Shown here: positions 54,827 through 64,000 of the stretch, piece by piece | How the letters are laid out: the number at the start of each line of letters is the position of its first letter | How positions within the stretch are numbered: the first letter of the stretch is position 1 | DNA from: Cycas panzhihuaensis | Taxonomy: Eukaryota; Cycadophyta | Length of the DNA stretch: 64,000 bases | Assembly: GCA_023213395.1 (NCBI GenBank) | Contig: CM041465.1 | Location: 49,483,741-49,547,740 of the forward strand | Reading direction: 5' to 3' | The notes under the pieces: model-generated | What the model saw: the letters and a program-made list of their open reading frames with translations, nothing else | Databases searched by the model: none | What the model was told of the DNA's origin: nothing | Position numbers and translations under genes: made by a program

Positions 54827-57268
54827 CGAATGGGTTCTTACTAAGTCGACTTAGGTAAGTACAGGTATGCTTCTAGCCTTTTCCTTTGTTACTTCTATAG
54901 AAAGGTAAACCAAAGCATTCTTTTATTGCATGACGGATTGATATATTTGAGTGATCATCTTGCATCCGCTGCTTCATCATATTACTTGACACTCTTTTAG
55001 CCTATGATAATCTACGATACATGCATCCCCATGGCACTCCACAACCCTCCTATGCACCTTCATGTTGTCTCAAACATCAACTAGCCTGTGTGATCTGTTC
55101 ACACCCTTATAACCACATCACAACTCCTAATGCCCTGCCAGGTGTGATTAGTGCATTCCTATCCATTTTACAGGCTTCTTAGGAATCCTACCTCTCTGGT
55201 ACCCCATCTGGTTTAGGTTATCCTTTCCATATGACTATCCCCAGCTGCTTGGACAGAGGGCTAGCCACTCCTAGGCCTGGGGTACCCTCCTTTAGGGCTC
55301 CCAGGTACCTATTTTTTGTCTTATTTTTGCCTATGTCACCGCACCTCAGTAAATGTCACGGTACTGCGATAACTTTGCAGTACCACGAAGTTTACCACGG
55401 GCCGACTATCACAAATCATTTTTTTTAATCTGCCGTGGCAAATTTCTTTTTTTTTGTGAAATTTCCATGTGGCTTAGTCATTGCCTGAGTCCTAGCCTAA
55501 GCCTAATCATCCATTCAAGCTAAGGTTAGGTATAAAACCCAAAAGAACTTCATTTTCCATCTCTTCTTCCACTTACTCTCCTCTCTTCTTATACTTTCAT
55601 AGGCAGTTTTCTGTAGTAATGCCCTGCAACATCTGAGATTCTTATGCCCCAACCTAAGATCTGCCTTCTCCAGCTCAGATCCATGGTAGCAAGCTCATGA
55701 ACAAGCTTCTCCAAGTAAGGATATGATCCAAGTCTCGCCTCCATGCTCTATCAACAAGTTTCAGTAAGCTTCTCTCCAAGTTTCATAGCTCTTGTAGGAA
55801 TCCACCTGTAAGCACCATAGATCTGTCCTTTCCTGTAATTTTCTTAGGTAGACCTGTCACTAATCCAGCCCAGCAGGTACCATCTCATGTTTGTTCCATT
55901 TTATTCCTTTTAGACTTCTTTAAAAGAGATTGGATCACTTTGTATATCTTTCATTTTACAACTTTCCAGTACATACAGGGGGCATTCCCTCTGTTCCTCC
56001 CTTTCTATCCACATTACCTTCCTGCTTTCTCTTAGTTTCTCTAAGGAGGCTGCGATGAGAGGTCCTTAAAGAGTGATAGAAATGAGCCAAGGCGGGTTCC
56101 GCACCTAACTAGGCCTGCTCGTCAAGGGCAACCCCCTTCTCCCCTTTTCCTCAACTCCTCTTGTGCCTTTCTTGGGCTACCAGGGAGCTCCCAGAAGTAG
56201 GCCATCACTAGTATCAATATATGCAACCCCTTGCTATGCTGGTTCCAGGCCTAAGCACCTCACTTGAGTAGATTTTCTAGCCCTAAATAGTGTCACATAT
56301 CAACTTTGGGCCTTGGCTTGATCAAAGTTACGAATTGCTGCACATAGCAACATTTGCAACATAGATAATATTTACAAACCTTATGCTATTTGTTTCTTTC
56401 ATCATTTGCTACTATTAGGCTGTCCCAACCTATTGTTCCTATGCTTAGAGGTAGCACGGAGGTGTGCATATTAGAGGGTTAGCCATTCTGAGGCTAACCA
56501 TCCATGTCCTTTGTCTTATATCGCTTGTTTTAGAGGAGATTGGAAGTTGTTTCTTTGGTTGGAAATTTACTTAATTTGAAGTGCTTTTTGCTTACAACAT
56601 TATTATAATTTCGTAGCTATGTATATATATTTATTTAGCACTCTAGCAGCCCCTTGGAAAAGGATAGAGAACCTTTGTGATTGTAGGTTTTACTGCGTTG
56701 CTCATGGAGAAGGATGAAACATTTTAATCTGGGTATGCCTCTTACCCTTTTTTTCCTTGGTCTTTTCCACTGCTAGCATAGACCTTCCTTTTGTTTTTCT
56801 CTTGTCTTTTCTTTTCAATTCGGGGAAGGTAAGGGAGCCCCAATGCCATCGATGTACGCTACCTGTGTGTTGGGAGAAGGAAAAGGAGAAGCGAGTGCGA
56901 CGCAAGATAATAACCTTATTTCAACCACATAACTTTCCAGGTACGTTGCCCTCTACCTTTTGTAGTTCTTTTCTCTTCTTACCTCTTAAGTTTGTGTGTT
57001 TGCATAATAAAAACATAAAGAAAAAGGAGAAAAGAGAACTAATTTGTACCTTTTCTTTTACATATGCATGCTACACTTGCATTTTAAGAAAGAGCATGAG
57101 ATAGGAGATATCCCCTTCCTCTTTCCGTTCAATTGCATACAACCTCTTAGGTTTTGCATCTTTAGCATGCATATTTTATGCTAGATTGGATTGCCTCTCT
57201 CATCCCCCTTTTTTTTCTTATTTAAAATAAAAAGAGAATGAGGGTTCACATTTGAAAGAAGAACGAGA
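54827..57268 (+). repeat. Element H 3' LTR (shared part)
   Basis: 2442 bp matching 41518-43958 through most of its length, including the TATA box and the aggtaccacctcatgtttgt-type block. The copies differ most near the hairpin region (about 55350-55400 against 42040-42090). Confidence 0.88.
55531..55537 (+). promoter_or_regulatory. TATA box of element H 3' LTR
   Basis: tataaaa in the same context as 42219-42225. Confidence 0.65.
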
Positions 57269-57955
57269 GAGAGAGTATATTTAGTGTTTCTTTTATCTCT
57301 TGTTTGTACATATAGTCAATTAAACACCATTTCACTATTACGCATTGAAGGTAGACTCCTTCACCCGTAGGATGGCGAGAGCTTATTCTGCCATCGTCCT
57401 TTGCTCCCTTGAACTCACTTTAGGTGGGTTAGTTCAAGGAGGATTCATCCTCTAGTACATCCTCCCCTAACCCCATCACATCCATACCAACTTAATAATC
57501 TTGACGCCTTCCATTTTGGGTTAGTCTCGTGCGTGAGGTGACTACTCAACACCACTCTTACGAGTGTGTACCTCCTGTGCCTCTTGCCTACACACACTCT
57601 ATCTATATCCCTCCATCCTCCATGAGGATCCATCTCCTCATTGGGTCTTTCCCCTCTCTTCTGGCCATCCAAGGGTGGAAAGACCTACATTTTGAGGTTA
57701 CTTGGGAAACCGAGGATATCCCTTGATTGTGATACCCCCAAAACCAAAACTAAGTTACCTAAAGGGAAGTTGTGCACCATTCGTGGGTCCCAAACCTGCA
57801 TTTCGACACACGGATGCCCTGTGCGGGTGATTCCCTTTACTTTTTGGATTGACTCTTTATTCCAGAGCCTTCTGTTGACTAGCCTAATCCTAACCAAGTG
57901 TAGTTACCATCCCATAGATGCGATTCCAATGTGGACCAATGTTTATTGTCTCACT
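57269..57955. other. GC-richer segment between the shared LTR and Copia I
   Basis: 687 bp with base composition like element H and no match to the region after the 5' LTR. A (ga)n run opens it. Short frames on both strands, none recognised. The simplest reading is that the true LTR extends into it and that the 5' copy lost its end together with the primer site. It could also be part of another gypsy element. Confidence 0.5.
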
Positions 57956-58308
57956 AAGAGGTGTGAGATATTTCATCACTTTTATTAATAACTTTTTATA
58001 AAAAGTCCTAGTTTTTCCATTAAGAAAAATATCACAAGCCTTCACCTACTTCAAATAATTCAAGGAGATGGTAGAAAATGAAATTAGAGAATATAATTTA
58101 AATAAATTCATATAATTCTACAAGGATCATAAGATAAAAGGTAGTTTGCTATTACCTATACACCACAGCAAAATAGAGTTGTTGAATGGATGAACAAAAC
58201 TTTGGTCAAAAAAGTTAAAGCCATGATGCGAGGCAAGGATGTAATAGATTACTTATGGGTAGAAGCTATCAATATATTTTCATATCTGATAAATAGAAAT
58301 ATTATTAG
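57956..58308 (+). pseudogene. pol: Copia I integrase core
   Basis: RYFITFINNFL-stop-KVLVF, PLRKISQAFTYFK and FKEMVENEIREYN, then from 58190 an open stretch MNKTLVKKVKAMMRGKDVID, YLWVEAINIFSYLINRN. It is nearly word for word the Copia C integrase. One frameshift near 58170-58190. It stops at the TSD of solo LTR J and continues in frame at 59369. Confidence 0.88.
58304..58308. other. TSD attag of solo LTR J, left copy
   Basis: Repeated exactly at 59364-59368. Confidence 0.9.
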
Positions 58309-58545
58309 TGATCCAGGAGGATCTACCATATGTTTACAGGATGCGGAAAATGCTAGGCATTGGCATAACTAACAGAGATATGGCCAAATGGTATCAAAAT
58401 TCTATGAAATTTTGTTTGAAGGGATAAGACACATCCCACTAGATGTGTACAAAAGGTGGGGTTCAGAAAATATCATTTGATTAGAGTTCAAGCCTTGTCT
58501 TTGCATAAAAATTAATCCCACAACTAGCAGAAAAAAAACAGAAAA

Positions 58546-58930
58546 TATATATTATTATTATATGAATACAAACATGGCCAAATGACATCCAAATGAGCTA
58601 AAATTTTGAGGAAGTGGAGGAGACATGCGTTCCTATACGTGTACCAAATTTGAGCTAAATTGGAGTCCATTAAGGTCAGTTACAAGCTGCAACTTTTAAG
58701 AATTGCATGAAGGCCACTTGGACATCAAAAAAATAACAAATACATATTATTATTAAATGAATAAAAATGCAGTCAAATGACATCCAAATGAGCTGAAAAT
58801 TTGAGGAAGTTGAGGGGACATGTGTTCCTATACGTGTACGAAATTTGAGCTAAATTGGAGTACGTTAAGATCTGTTACAAGCTGCAACTTTTTAAGAATT
58901 GTATGAAGGCCACTTGGACAACATGCATTC
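58546..58930. repeat. Tandem duplication inside solo LTR J, period about 195 bp
   Basis: Two copies in which aaatgacatccaaatgagct begins at 58580 and 58775. Both end with gaaggccacttggaca. They are about 90 percent alike by eye and lie upstream of the TATA box, where U3 enhancer repeats are often found. Confidence 0.88.
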
Positions 58931-58993
58931 TGGTGGTTAGTGATTATACTTGCATGATTGCCACTTGTTAAACATGCAATTCAGGTTTCTTTC

Positions 58994-59000
58994 TATAAAT
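58994..59000 (+). promoter_or_regulatory. TATA box of solo LTR J
   Basis: tataaat in ttctataaattgagccc. A likely start site lies in the cccttctacagg region about 25-30 bp downstream. Confidence 0.6.
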
Positions 59001-59363
59001 TGAGCCCTTCTACAGGTTGGAGAGGTGGTTCTTGGAGACTTGACTTGGGAAGCATCCTTGGAGAAGCATTTGGAGGGTTTGAGTCCCCCTTATGGTATAA
59101 TTGTAACATTTATTCCTTGTAATTTTACCATTCTTTTGCTAGTTGATTTCTCCACCATTAAATGGAGATTTTCATGGTTTAATAAAAGTATTACTCCTCA
59201 TACTTTTGGATCAATGTCAAGAATAATTGATTTGGTGTAGAATTTTCCTTTCATGGGCTCATTGTTGTTTTGATGTTATTGAGTTTTCTACACTAACTCC
59301 CAGGATCTCAAGGAGGAAAGGTTGATAATTGATTTCTTCACCAACTAAGCTCTTTTGGGATCA

Positions 59364-59860
59364 ATTAGGGTTAGAAACATAATAGTTGAGGAAGCTTAGT
59401 CACGTATAAAACCAACTATTAGTCGTCTCAAAATTTTTGGGTGTACAACCTACATGCATATCCCCAGGGAGAAATGATAAAAGTTAGATGACAAAAGAAT
59501 AAAATATTTAGGAAAGCAAAGCTTATAAGGTATATGAGTTGTGAACTAAAAAAGTTCATACAACTCTTGATGTAATTCTCTAGGAAGATGATACTGAAAA
59601 TATTGGTTCAATTGATGTTGAGGACTAGGTAGAGGAGCTACCTAAATGCAGTTCTTCATATGACATTATTCAATTAGAGTATGATCCATTTGATATCATT
59701 AAAGTAATAAAATTAGAATCCTTTGAATTTCCAGAAGATATTGAGCAGAAGTCAAATAAAGAAACAAAGTCAAATCTTGAGACAAAGAAATTGTTAGATA
59801 CTTCACCTTCATATTCGAAGAAGAAGCTTCTAAAATGGTATCTAAAAACCATGGAAGATG
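59364..59860 (+). pseudogene. pol: Copia I integrase tail and linker
   Basis: RVRNIIVEEA, SRIKPTISRLKIFGCTTYMH and IPREK, then scattered matches to the VYEL..KK..T.DV.F region up to about 59590. The acidic linker to RT (EYDPFDIIKVIKLESFEFPE in one frame) runs to 59860. Confidence 0.82.
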
Positions 59861-60680
59861 CTAAGAAAATATTACCTACATTTGAATAAAAGTATAAATC
59901 CAAAAGGTAATCCTATGAATATGTAAATATGGTACTCATAGCAAATGTACTAAATGAAAATGAACCATCTACAGTTGAAGAAGCATTGAAAGAGAAGAAG
60001 TGGTATGATGTTATGGAAAATAAAATCCAAGCAGTCAGGAGAAATCATACATAGGATTTGGTAGAATTGGCTACTAAGGAAGTAAGAAATTGGATGTAAA
60101 TGAATCTACAAGATTAAGTTCAAATCTAATGAATCTATAGGTAGGTATAAAGCACAACTTATTACAAAAGGCTTTCAGTAGTAAGAAGGGATTGACTACT
60201 AAGAGACATTTACTCCTATTGTAAATATGAACACCATTTGACTCATTATGGTAATAGCCAGACAATTCAATTAGTAACTATACCAAATGGATGTGAAAAG
60301 TGCATTTCTGAATGTAGAGTTAAACAAAGAAGCCTGCATGGAGTAGCCACTTAGCTTTGTTGAAAAGGGCCACAAGCACTTGGTATGCTAATTTAAGAAA
60401 GCTTTGTATAGCCTAAAACAAGTTCCTAGAGCTTGGTATGAGAAAATTGATCAATACTTTTAAAAGAATAGATTTGAGATCACAGGTAATGATATCGATA
60501 TGATATCATGCTTGAAGGCAGATCTTAGTCATTACTTTGAAATGATTGACCTGGAAATTTCACATTGCTTCCTTAGAGTGGAAGTATGGAAAAGGCCTGA
60601 ATAAGTCTTCATCTCTCATGTAAAATATACTTAGGAAATTCTAAAGAAAATCATAATGGAAGATTATAAACCTGTAACTA
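59861..60680 (+). pseudogene. pol: Copia I reverse transcriptase, active site deleted
   Basis: Contains IGRYKAQLITKGFQ, EGIDY-stop-ETFTPIVNMNTI near 60190-60235, YQMDVKSAFLNVELNKEACM, KKALYSLKQVPRAWYEKIDQ near 60395-60450 and NRFEITGNDIDMI near 60465-60505. Copia C has about 95 bp between the corresponding RF and NDINMI that encode its YIDD; here they are missing. The polymerase would be dead even without stops. Confidence 0.88.
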
Positions 60681-60930
60681 CCCCCAGAACCAACTATTTT
60701 GTACTATGATAATCAAAGTACCTTAAAGATTGTCAAAAATATTATATTCCACACTCACACCAAACATATAAAGGTGCACCATTACTTTATTTAGGAGTTG
60801 ATTAAAAAAAGTATGATAAAGATGGTCTACAAGCCTATGATAGAACAATTGTCTGATATCTTCACCAAACCTCTAGCATGTAGCAGATTTTAGACTCTCA
60901 GGGATAGTTTAGATATTAGAAAAATGAAAT
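60681..60930 (+). pseudogene. pol: Copia I RNase H, C-terminal part only
   Basis: RT text (EDYKPVTTP) jumps to late RNase H text (YYDNQSTLKIVKNIIFHTHT, KHIKVHHYFI, LSDIFTKPLACSRF), so roughly 600-700 bp of late RT and early RNase H are deleted at about 60690. Confidence 0.82.
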
Positions 60931-60946
60931 AAGAATTAAGGGTGAA
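60931..60946 (+). other. Copia I polypurine tract
   Basis: aagaattaagggtgaa just before the LTR start tgtttgatatta. Confidence 0.75.
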
Positions 60947-61262
60947 TGTTTGATATTAATGTTTATTTTGTGGTTTACAACCTTAAGTGATGGACCTTCT
61001 CTTTAATTGTTTATATTATATTCGCATATGACTATTTTATATTTTGTGAGTAATGAGTCAATAGGGGTTATGACTCTCACCCCATATGTATCAAGTTAGA
61101 TAGCATTAAGATTTTGTATATTATTGTATATAGTTATGTATAGGTCATTTTGCATGATGCATTAGTGAAGAGTAAGGAGAATTGAGTCACTTATGTAATA
61201 TGAGATATTTATTAAATAAAGATTTTATTAAAAATTTTTAAATTAATTTCTAATATTTTAAT
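60947..61262 (+). repeat. Copia I putative 3' LTR
   Basis: Begins TGTTTGATATTAATG after the PPT. The end is guessed at a run taatattttaata. No second copy was found near 39626-39960. Confidence 0.5.
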
Positions 61263-63030
61263 AGTTAATCCTATCAAACTATTGTAAACCTTAGACCACT
61301 TAGATGCCTTTGATAGGTACAATATAGAAATCTACCCAAAGAACAACTATATATACTTAAATTCACCCTATAACACATGTTCTCCCCTTATATAGTACAA
61401 TTACTAGCTAATGATATTAATAATCCTTCTTTGGGCCTTATAAAAAAACCTAATCTATTAATAGTCTCAATATCCAATAAATTTTGAGTGATACCTAAGT
61501 CATTGAGAGTTGTTATTACCTCATCTTAAATGTAACTATTTACCTTCAAGGCTTCTAATTATTTAAATGTTAAAGTACCTCTCAACCTTTCTTGTATTGA
61601 TATTATTGTACCTTATAGTTTAATTTCCCTATCACATCTTATGAATATACTATACTTAGCGCTTGTTGCATATCTCTCTGATGAAGTAATCTCCATTATG
61701 GATAGATGGCTATCCTTCTCCTTCAAGTCTTAATTTCAAACACCTTTAAGCCCCTCTAGTACTAAGACTCACACAATACTTAGTTCTTCATAGTATCTAA
61801 CTCCTAGATATTATTGAATCATTGTAGTTCTAAATTTAATGTGATCTTTAGTTCTCTAACAATTCCATTTTCATCTTCACTAGAAGATACTAATTCTTTG
61901 CTCTCTCATTTATCTTGTTTTACTTATTATTCCTTATCTTCTTCATCTTTGTCAAATATTTTATCTATATCCTAGTCTTAAACATTATCATATTAGAATA
62001 TTGAATTTTATAATATTTGATGTAATGTTTAATTAATATAACGATTGATAATTGGTTGATATAAAGGTTCTCATCCATAATCATATTTGTATATATTTGG
62101 TACAATATCATTAGTGGATGATGAGGCAACACAAATATATAAGTCTATGTTTATTGTAAGATAAATTAGATTACTTAATTCTCCACACACAAAATTGTTT
62201 CATAAATTTTAATGATTATACTCTTCTAATTCTACTTTCTTCGTAGCAATATATACTAGTTTATATTATTCTTCCTCTTCTTGATATTCTACACCATTCA
62301 TATGGTATCTCATTTACTAAATATTCTAACTCTTTCCATTCACGAGGGCCTTATCTCCTTCAATTTTAATCATTCCAATAATAATGTCTATGAGTACAAT
62401 CTCATTATCTCTAAAGAATATTGGTATTATCATTATAAATGAGTGTATCTAACCAAAATTACTAGAATGATTACTTCTTAAAAAATGCTAAAAATTAAAG
62501 AAGTACTAGAAGTCATAAAAAAGTCAAAAAAAATTTAATCTTCATCACAAAACATTAAATTACTTATATTATAACCATATAAATACATTTCTAATAAAAA
62601 TTTTATTTGATGTCCTTTAAAGCCCTATAGCTTATATAATGATCTTTTGAAGTTGATCAAAATTTGAAAATTTGGAGATAGTAGTAGTAACTCTTATAAA
62701 AGTACTAATAATTCTTTTTTTCTTATACCCAATCTAAATTAAATATCTTTTGATATAAACTATAATTCAAGGCACACCCACTAAAAAGCCTTTATAATCA
62801 ATTTAGTGCTTGTGGCTTTCATAATAATTATTAGAACTTGAGGTAAAAGATTTTAAGGCCTACAAATAATAACTAATTATAGCCTTTCTAATCCAATATA
62901 TATAATATAAAACTTAAAATTTATCACAAAGGTGTGATCATTTCTATTCTATAGTTGTTTACCCTAAATTTAGTCATCTACATCTCTAAAATAGTAACTT
63001 TTGATAAAAATCTTAATTGGCTAAAATCAT
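61263..63030. other. AT-rich region, probably interior of another LTR element (K)
   Basis: No certain coding motif. It lies to the left of a minus-strand primer site at 63033-63046, so it would be the leader and possibly gag of a minus-strand element. An acidic minus-strand frame near 61850-61990 (KELVSSSEDENGIV) is compatible with a gag but unproven. Confidence 0.4.
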
Positions 63031-63032
63031 GC

Positions 63033-63046
63033 TTTGATACCAGTTG
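63033..63046 (-). other. Primer binding site of a minus-strand LTR element (K)
   Basis: The minus strand reads tggtatcaaagcatg, one base off the iMet site, two bases from a TGTAGC LTR-like start. Confidence 0.65.
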
Positions 63047-63257
63047 TAGCAACCTTTTTACACAAGTAATAGTAAAAATACTCAAATGATACTAATTATC
63101 AAATATTGTATATAGTAGAATATTAATAATAACTTGCAATTACATTAAAAAGAATAAGTACTAAAATAATAATAAATATGGTAATATACAAAAGAACTAA
63201 AATAATAATAAATCTAATAGTTTATAATATAATAAAATAGTATTAATGTTACATAGC
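63047..63257 (-). repeat. Possible LTR of element K
   Basis: Starts tgtagcaacc. The right end at tgttaca (63257) is a guess. No second copy in the window. Confidence 0.35.
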
Positions 63258-63664
63258 CACATGCTATCAATGGGACTAGATTATAAGTATATATAACTAG
63301 GTTATTGAATGGTTAGTGCTACCCATTAACTTTTATGTGTGGGCCACTTAGGTCCATCAATGCAATGGAAGACCATTTGTACCACCAATAATATTTTATA
63401 TAAAAGACACCCCTTATCTATTAAGAGCTAATGATTGTAGAACAAGATTATTATATATTGATATCTTATGAGAGCTTATACATCAATACAACTTTAGTGG
63501 TATTTTGTGTTCTTTGGTGCCTTTGTGCATCCATATTTTCCTATACTCAACCCCCATCTGTTAATGAAAAAGTGCTTATTATGTTGCTCAAATCTTGTTA
63601 TTATGTCTTTTGAGCTTGAAGTGATCCAAGTGTGTGAAGGAATGTAGGAACAATCATGTTTTAA
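63258..63664 (+). repeat. Possible 5' LTR of a plus-strand element (L) running off the window
   Basis: Contains a TATA box (ttatataaaagac at about 63397) and lies just before a + strand primer site at 63668. The left end is unknown. The short open frame at 63431-63613 is probably only LTR sequence. Confidence 0.5.
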
Positions 63665-63667
63665 GTG

Positions 63668-63682
63668 GTATTAGAGCTCAAC
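63668..63682 (+). other. Primer binding site of element L
   Basis: tggtattagagctca, matching the iMet site with one transition over the first 12 bases. Elements K and L are therefore in opposite orientation with about 620 bp between their primer sites. Confidence 0.75.
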
Positions 63683-63817
63683 TCTCTGGTCTAATCAAAA
63701 GCAACACAAGGCAAAGCATATTAAGAGAAGCAAAATTTTAGGAAAAAGTTATTTCCCCACCATGAAAATTTATAAAGCCTCTTCTTCTCATGTTGATTAT
63801 TTGTTATTATTTTTTGC

Positions 63818-63937
63818 TTGAATACTCTCTCTATATTATCAATTGCAAAGATTAAGGATAGGTAACAAACCTTCTACTCAAGTACTCTCTCTATTCCATC
63901 AATTATAAAGATTAAGAAAAGATACCCAACTTCCTTA
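63818..63937. repeat. Two tandem units of 60 bp
   Basis: tactctctctatattatcaa at 63823 and tactctctctattccatcaa at 63883, both followed by aaagattaag. It lies in the leader of element L. Confidence 0.8.
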
Positions 63938-64000
63938 CAACCTTTTTGTTTTCCATAGAGTTTAGGTAAAGATCATGTTCTGTGAGTCTTTAAAAGAATG

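Larger units (their letters stand above)
41518..57955 (+). mobile_element. Element H: Ty3/gypsy retrotransposon of the Tat type
   Basis: Long LTRs (about 2.44 kb shared; 41518-43958 and 54827-57268), gag, PR, RT, RNase H, INT (Ty3 order), then about 4.9 kb with an antisense ORF and a second RNase H before the 3' LTR. An extra archaeal-type RNase H and antisense ORFs in the 3' region are known from plant Tat elements. It is visibly GC-richer and less decayed than the copias. The right border is inferred from the return of Copia G/I integrase at 57956; the 687 bp from 57269 is not in the other LTR. No TSD and no clear primer site were found. Confidence 0.9.
58309..59363 (+). repeat. Solo LTR J
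   Basis: 1055 bp starting TGATCC and ending GGATCA, a perfect 6-bp inverted terminal pair in the TG...CA style, with an exact 5-bp TSD. Removing it with one TSD rejoins the Copia I integrase in frame (NRN then IIRVRNIIVEEA). It has a TATA box at 58994-59000 and an internal tandem duplication. No other copy of this family is in the window. The + orientation is inferred from the TATA box. Confidence 0.9.
57956..61262 (+). mobile_element. Copia I: 3' part of the copia element begun as Copia G
   Basis: Integrase, RT and RNase H remnants of the Copia C family, a polypurine tract and an LTR start. Interrupted by solo LTR J. Two internal deletions, one across the RT active site and one from late RT to late RNase H, are seen by comparison with Copia C and copia in general. 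Confidence 0.8.

Noticed and set aside
1-64000. Host genes, rRNA, CRISPR arrays, DNA transposons with terminal inverted repeats
   Set aside because: Looked for on both strands and not found; every clear protein motif belongs to an LTR retrotransposon.

Overview
The window is a stretch of nuclear intergenic DNA from a land plant with a large, repeat-filled genome. The evidence is the wall-to-wall Ty1/copia and Ty3/gypsy LTR retrotransposons, primer binding sites complementary to plant initiator tRNA-Met, 5-bp target site duplications (TSDs), and a Ty3/gypsy element of the plant-only Tat type. I see no host protein gene, rRNA, tRNA or CRISPR. The species cannot be named. The age and decay of the insertions would suit a conifer, cycad or other large plant genome, but that is a guess.

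The layout is a set of Russian dolls. (1) Copia A (+, about 1640-15345) carries gag, PR, INT, RT and RNase H remnants. Its integrase was split by a non-autonomous element with unusual TA...TA LTR ends (-, 3705-11542, TSD aaaat). One LTR of that element was later split by Copia B (-, 4028-9375, TSD aactt). A solo LTR of the Copia B family (+, 11640-12263) sits in the same integrase. (2) Copia C (+, 15346-17640) is a fragment. (3) Copia D (-, 17904-39625) contains Copia E (-, 20034-34666), which contains Copia F (-, about 22590-30019). D, E and F are related elements of about 7 kb each once inserts are removed, each with a leader of about 1.9 kb. (4) Copia G/I (+, 39626-41517 and 57956-61262) was opened by a Ty3/gypsy Tat element H (+, 41518 to about 57955) and by a 1055-bp solo LTR J (58309-59363, TSD attag). 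(5) The right edge (61263-64000) holds parts of two more LTR elements in opposite orientations.

All coding regions are pseudogenes. Most damage is point mutation. The stops I read are each one C-to-T or G-to-A change from a plausible Gln, Arg or Trp codon, and several catalytic Asp or zinc-knuckle Cys codons have changed the same way, the pattern expected of methylated, silenced DNA. Copia B and element H keep nearly their whole polyprotein in register. The AT-rich copias are much more eroded than the visibly GC-richer element H.

The most interesting object is element H. Downstream of its gag-pol it carries an antisense reading frame resembling a plant mobile domain (PMD) followed by a coiled coil. 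The two halves are in different frames and are joined in phase by one predicted 115-bp intron. A second, archaeal-type RNase H lies between this antisense gene and the 3' LTR. Other notable items are the TA...TA element with its gag-like frame, a 140-bp divergent duplication flanking Copia F that looks like a recombination scar, and palindromes conserved in the D and E LTRs.
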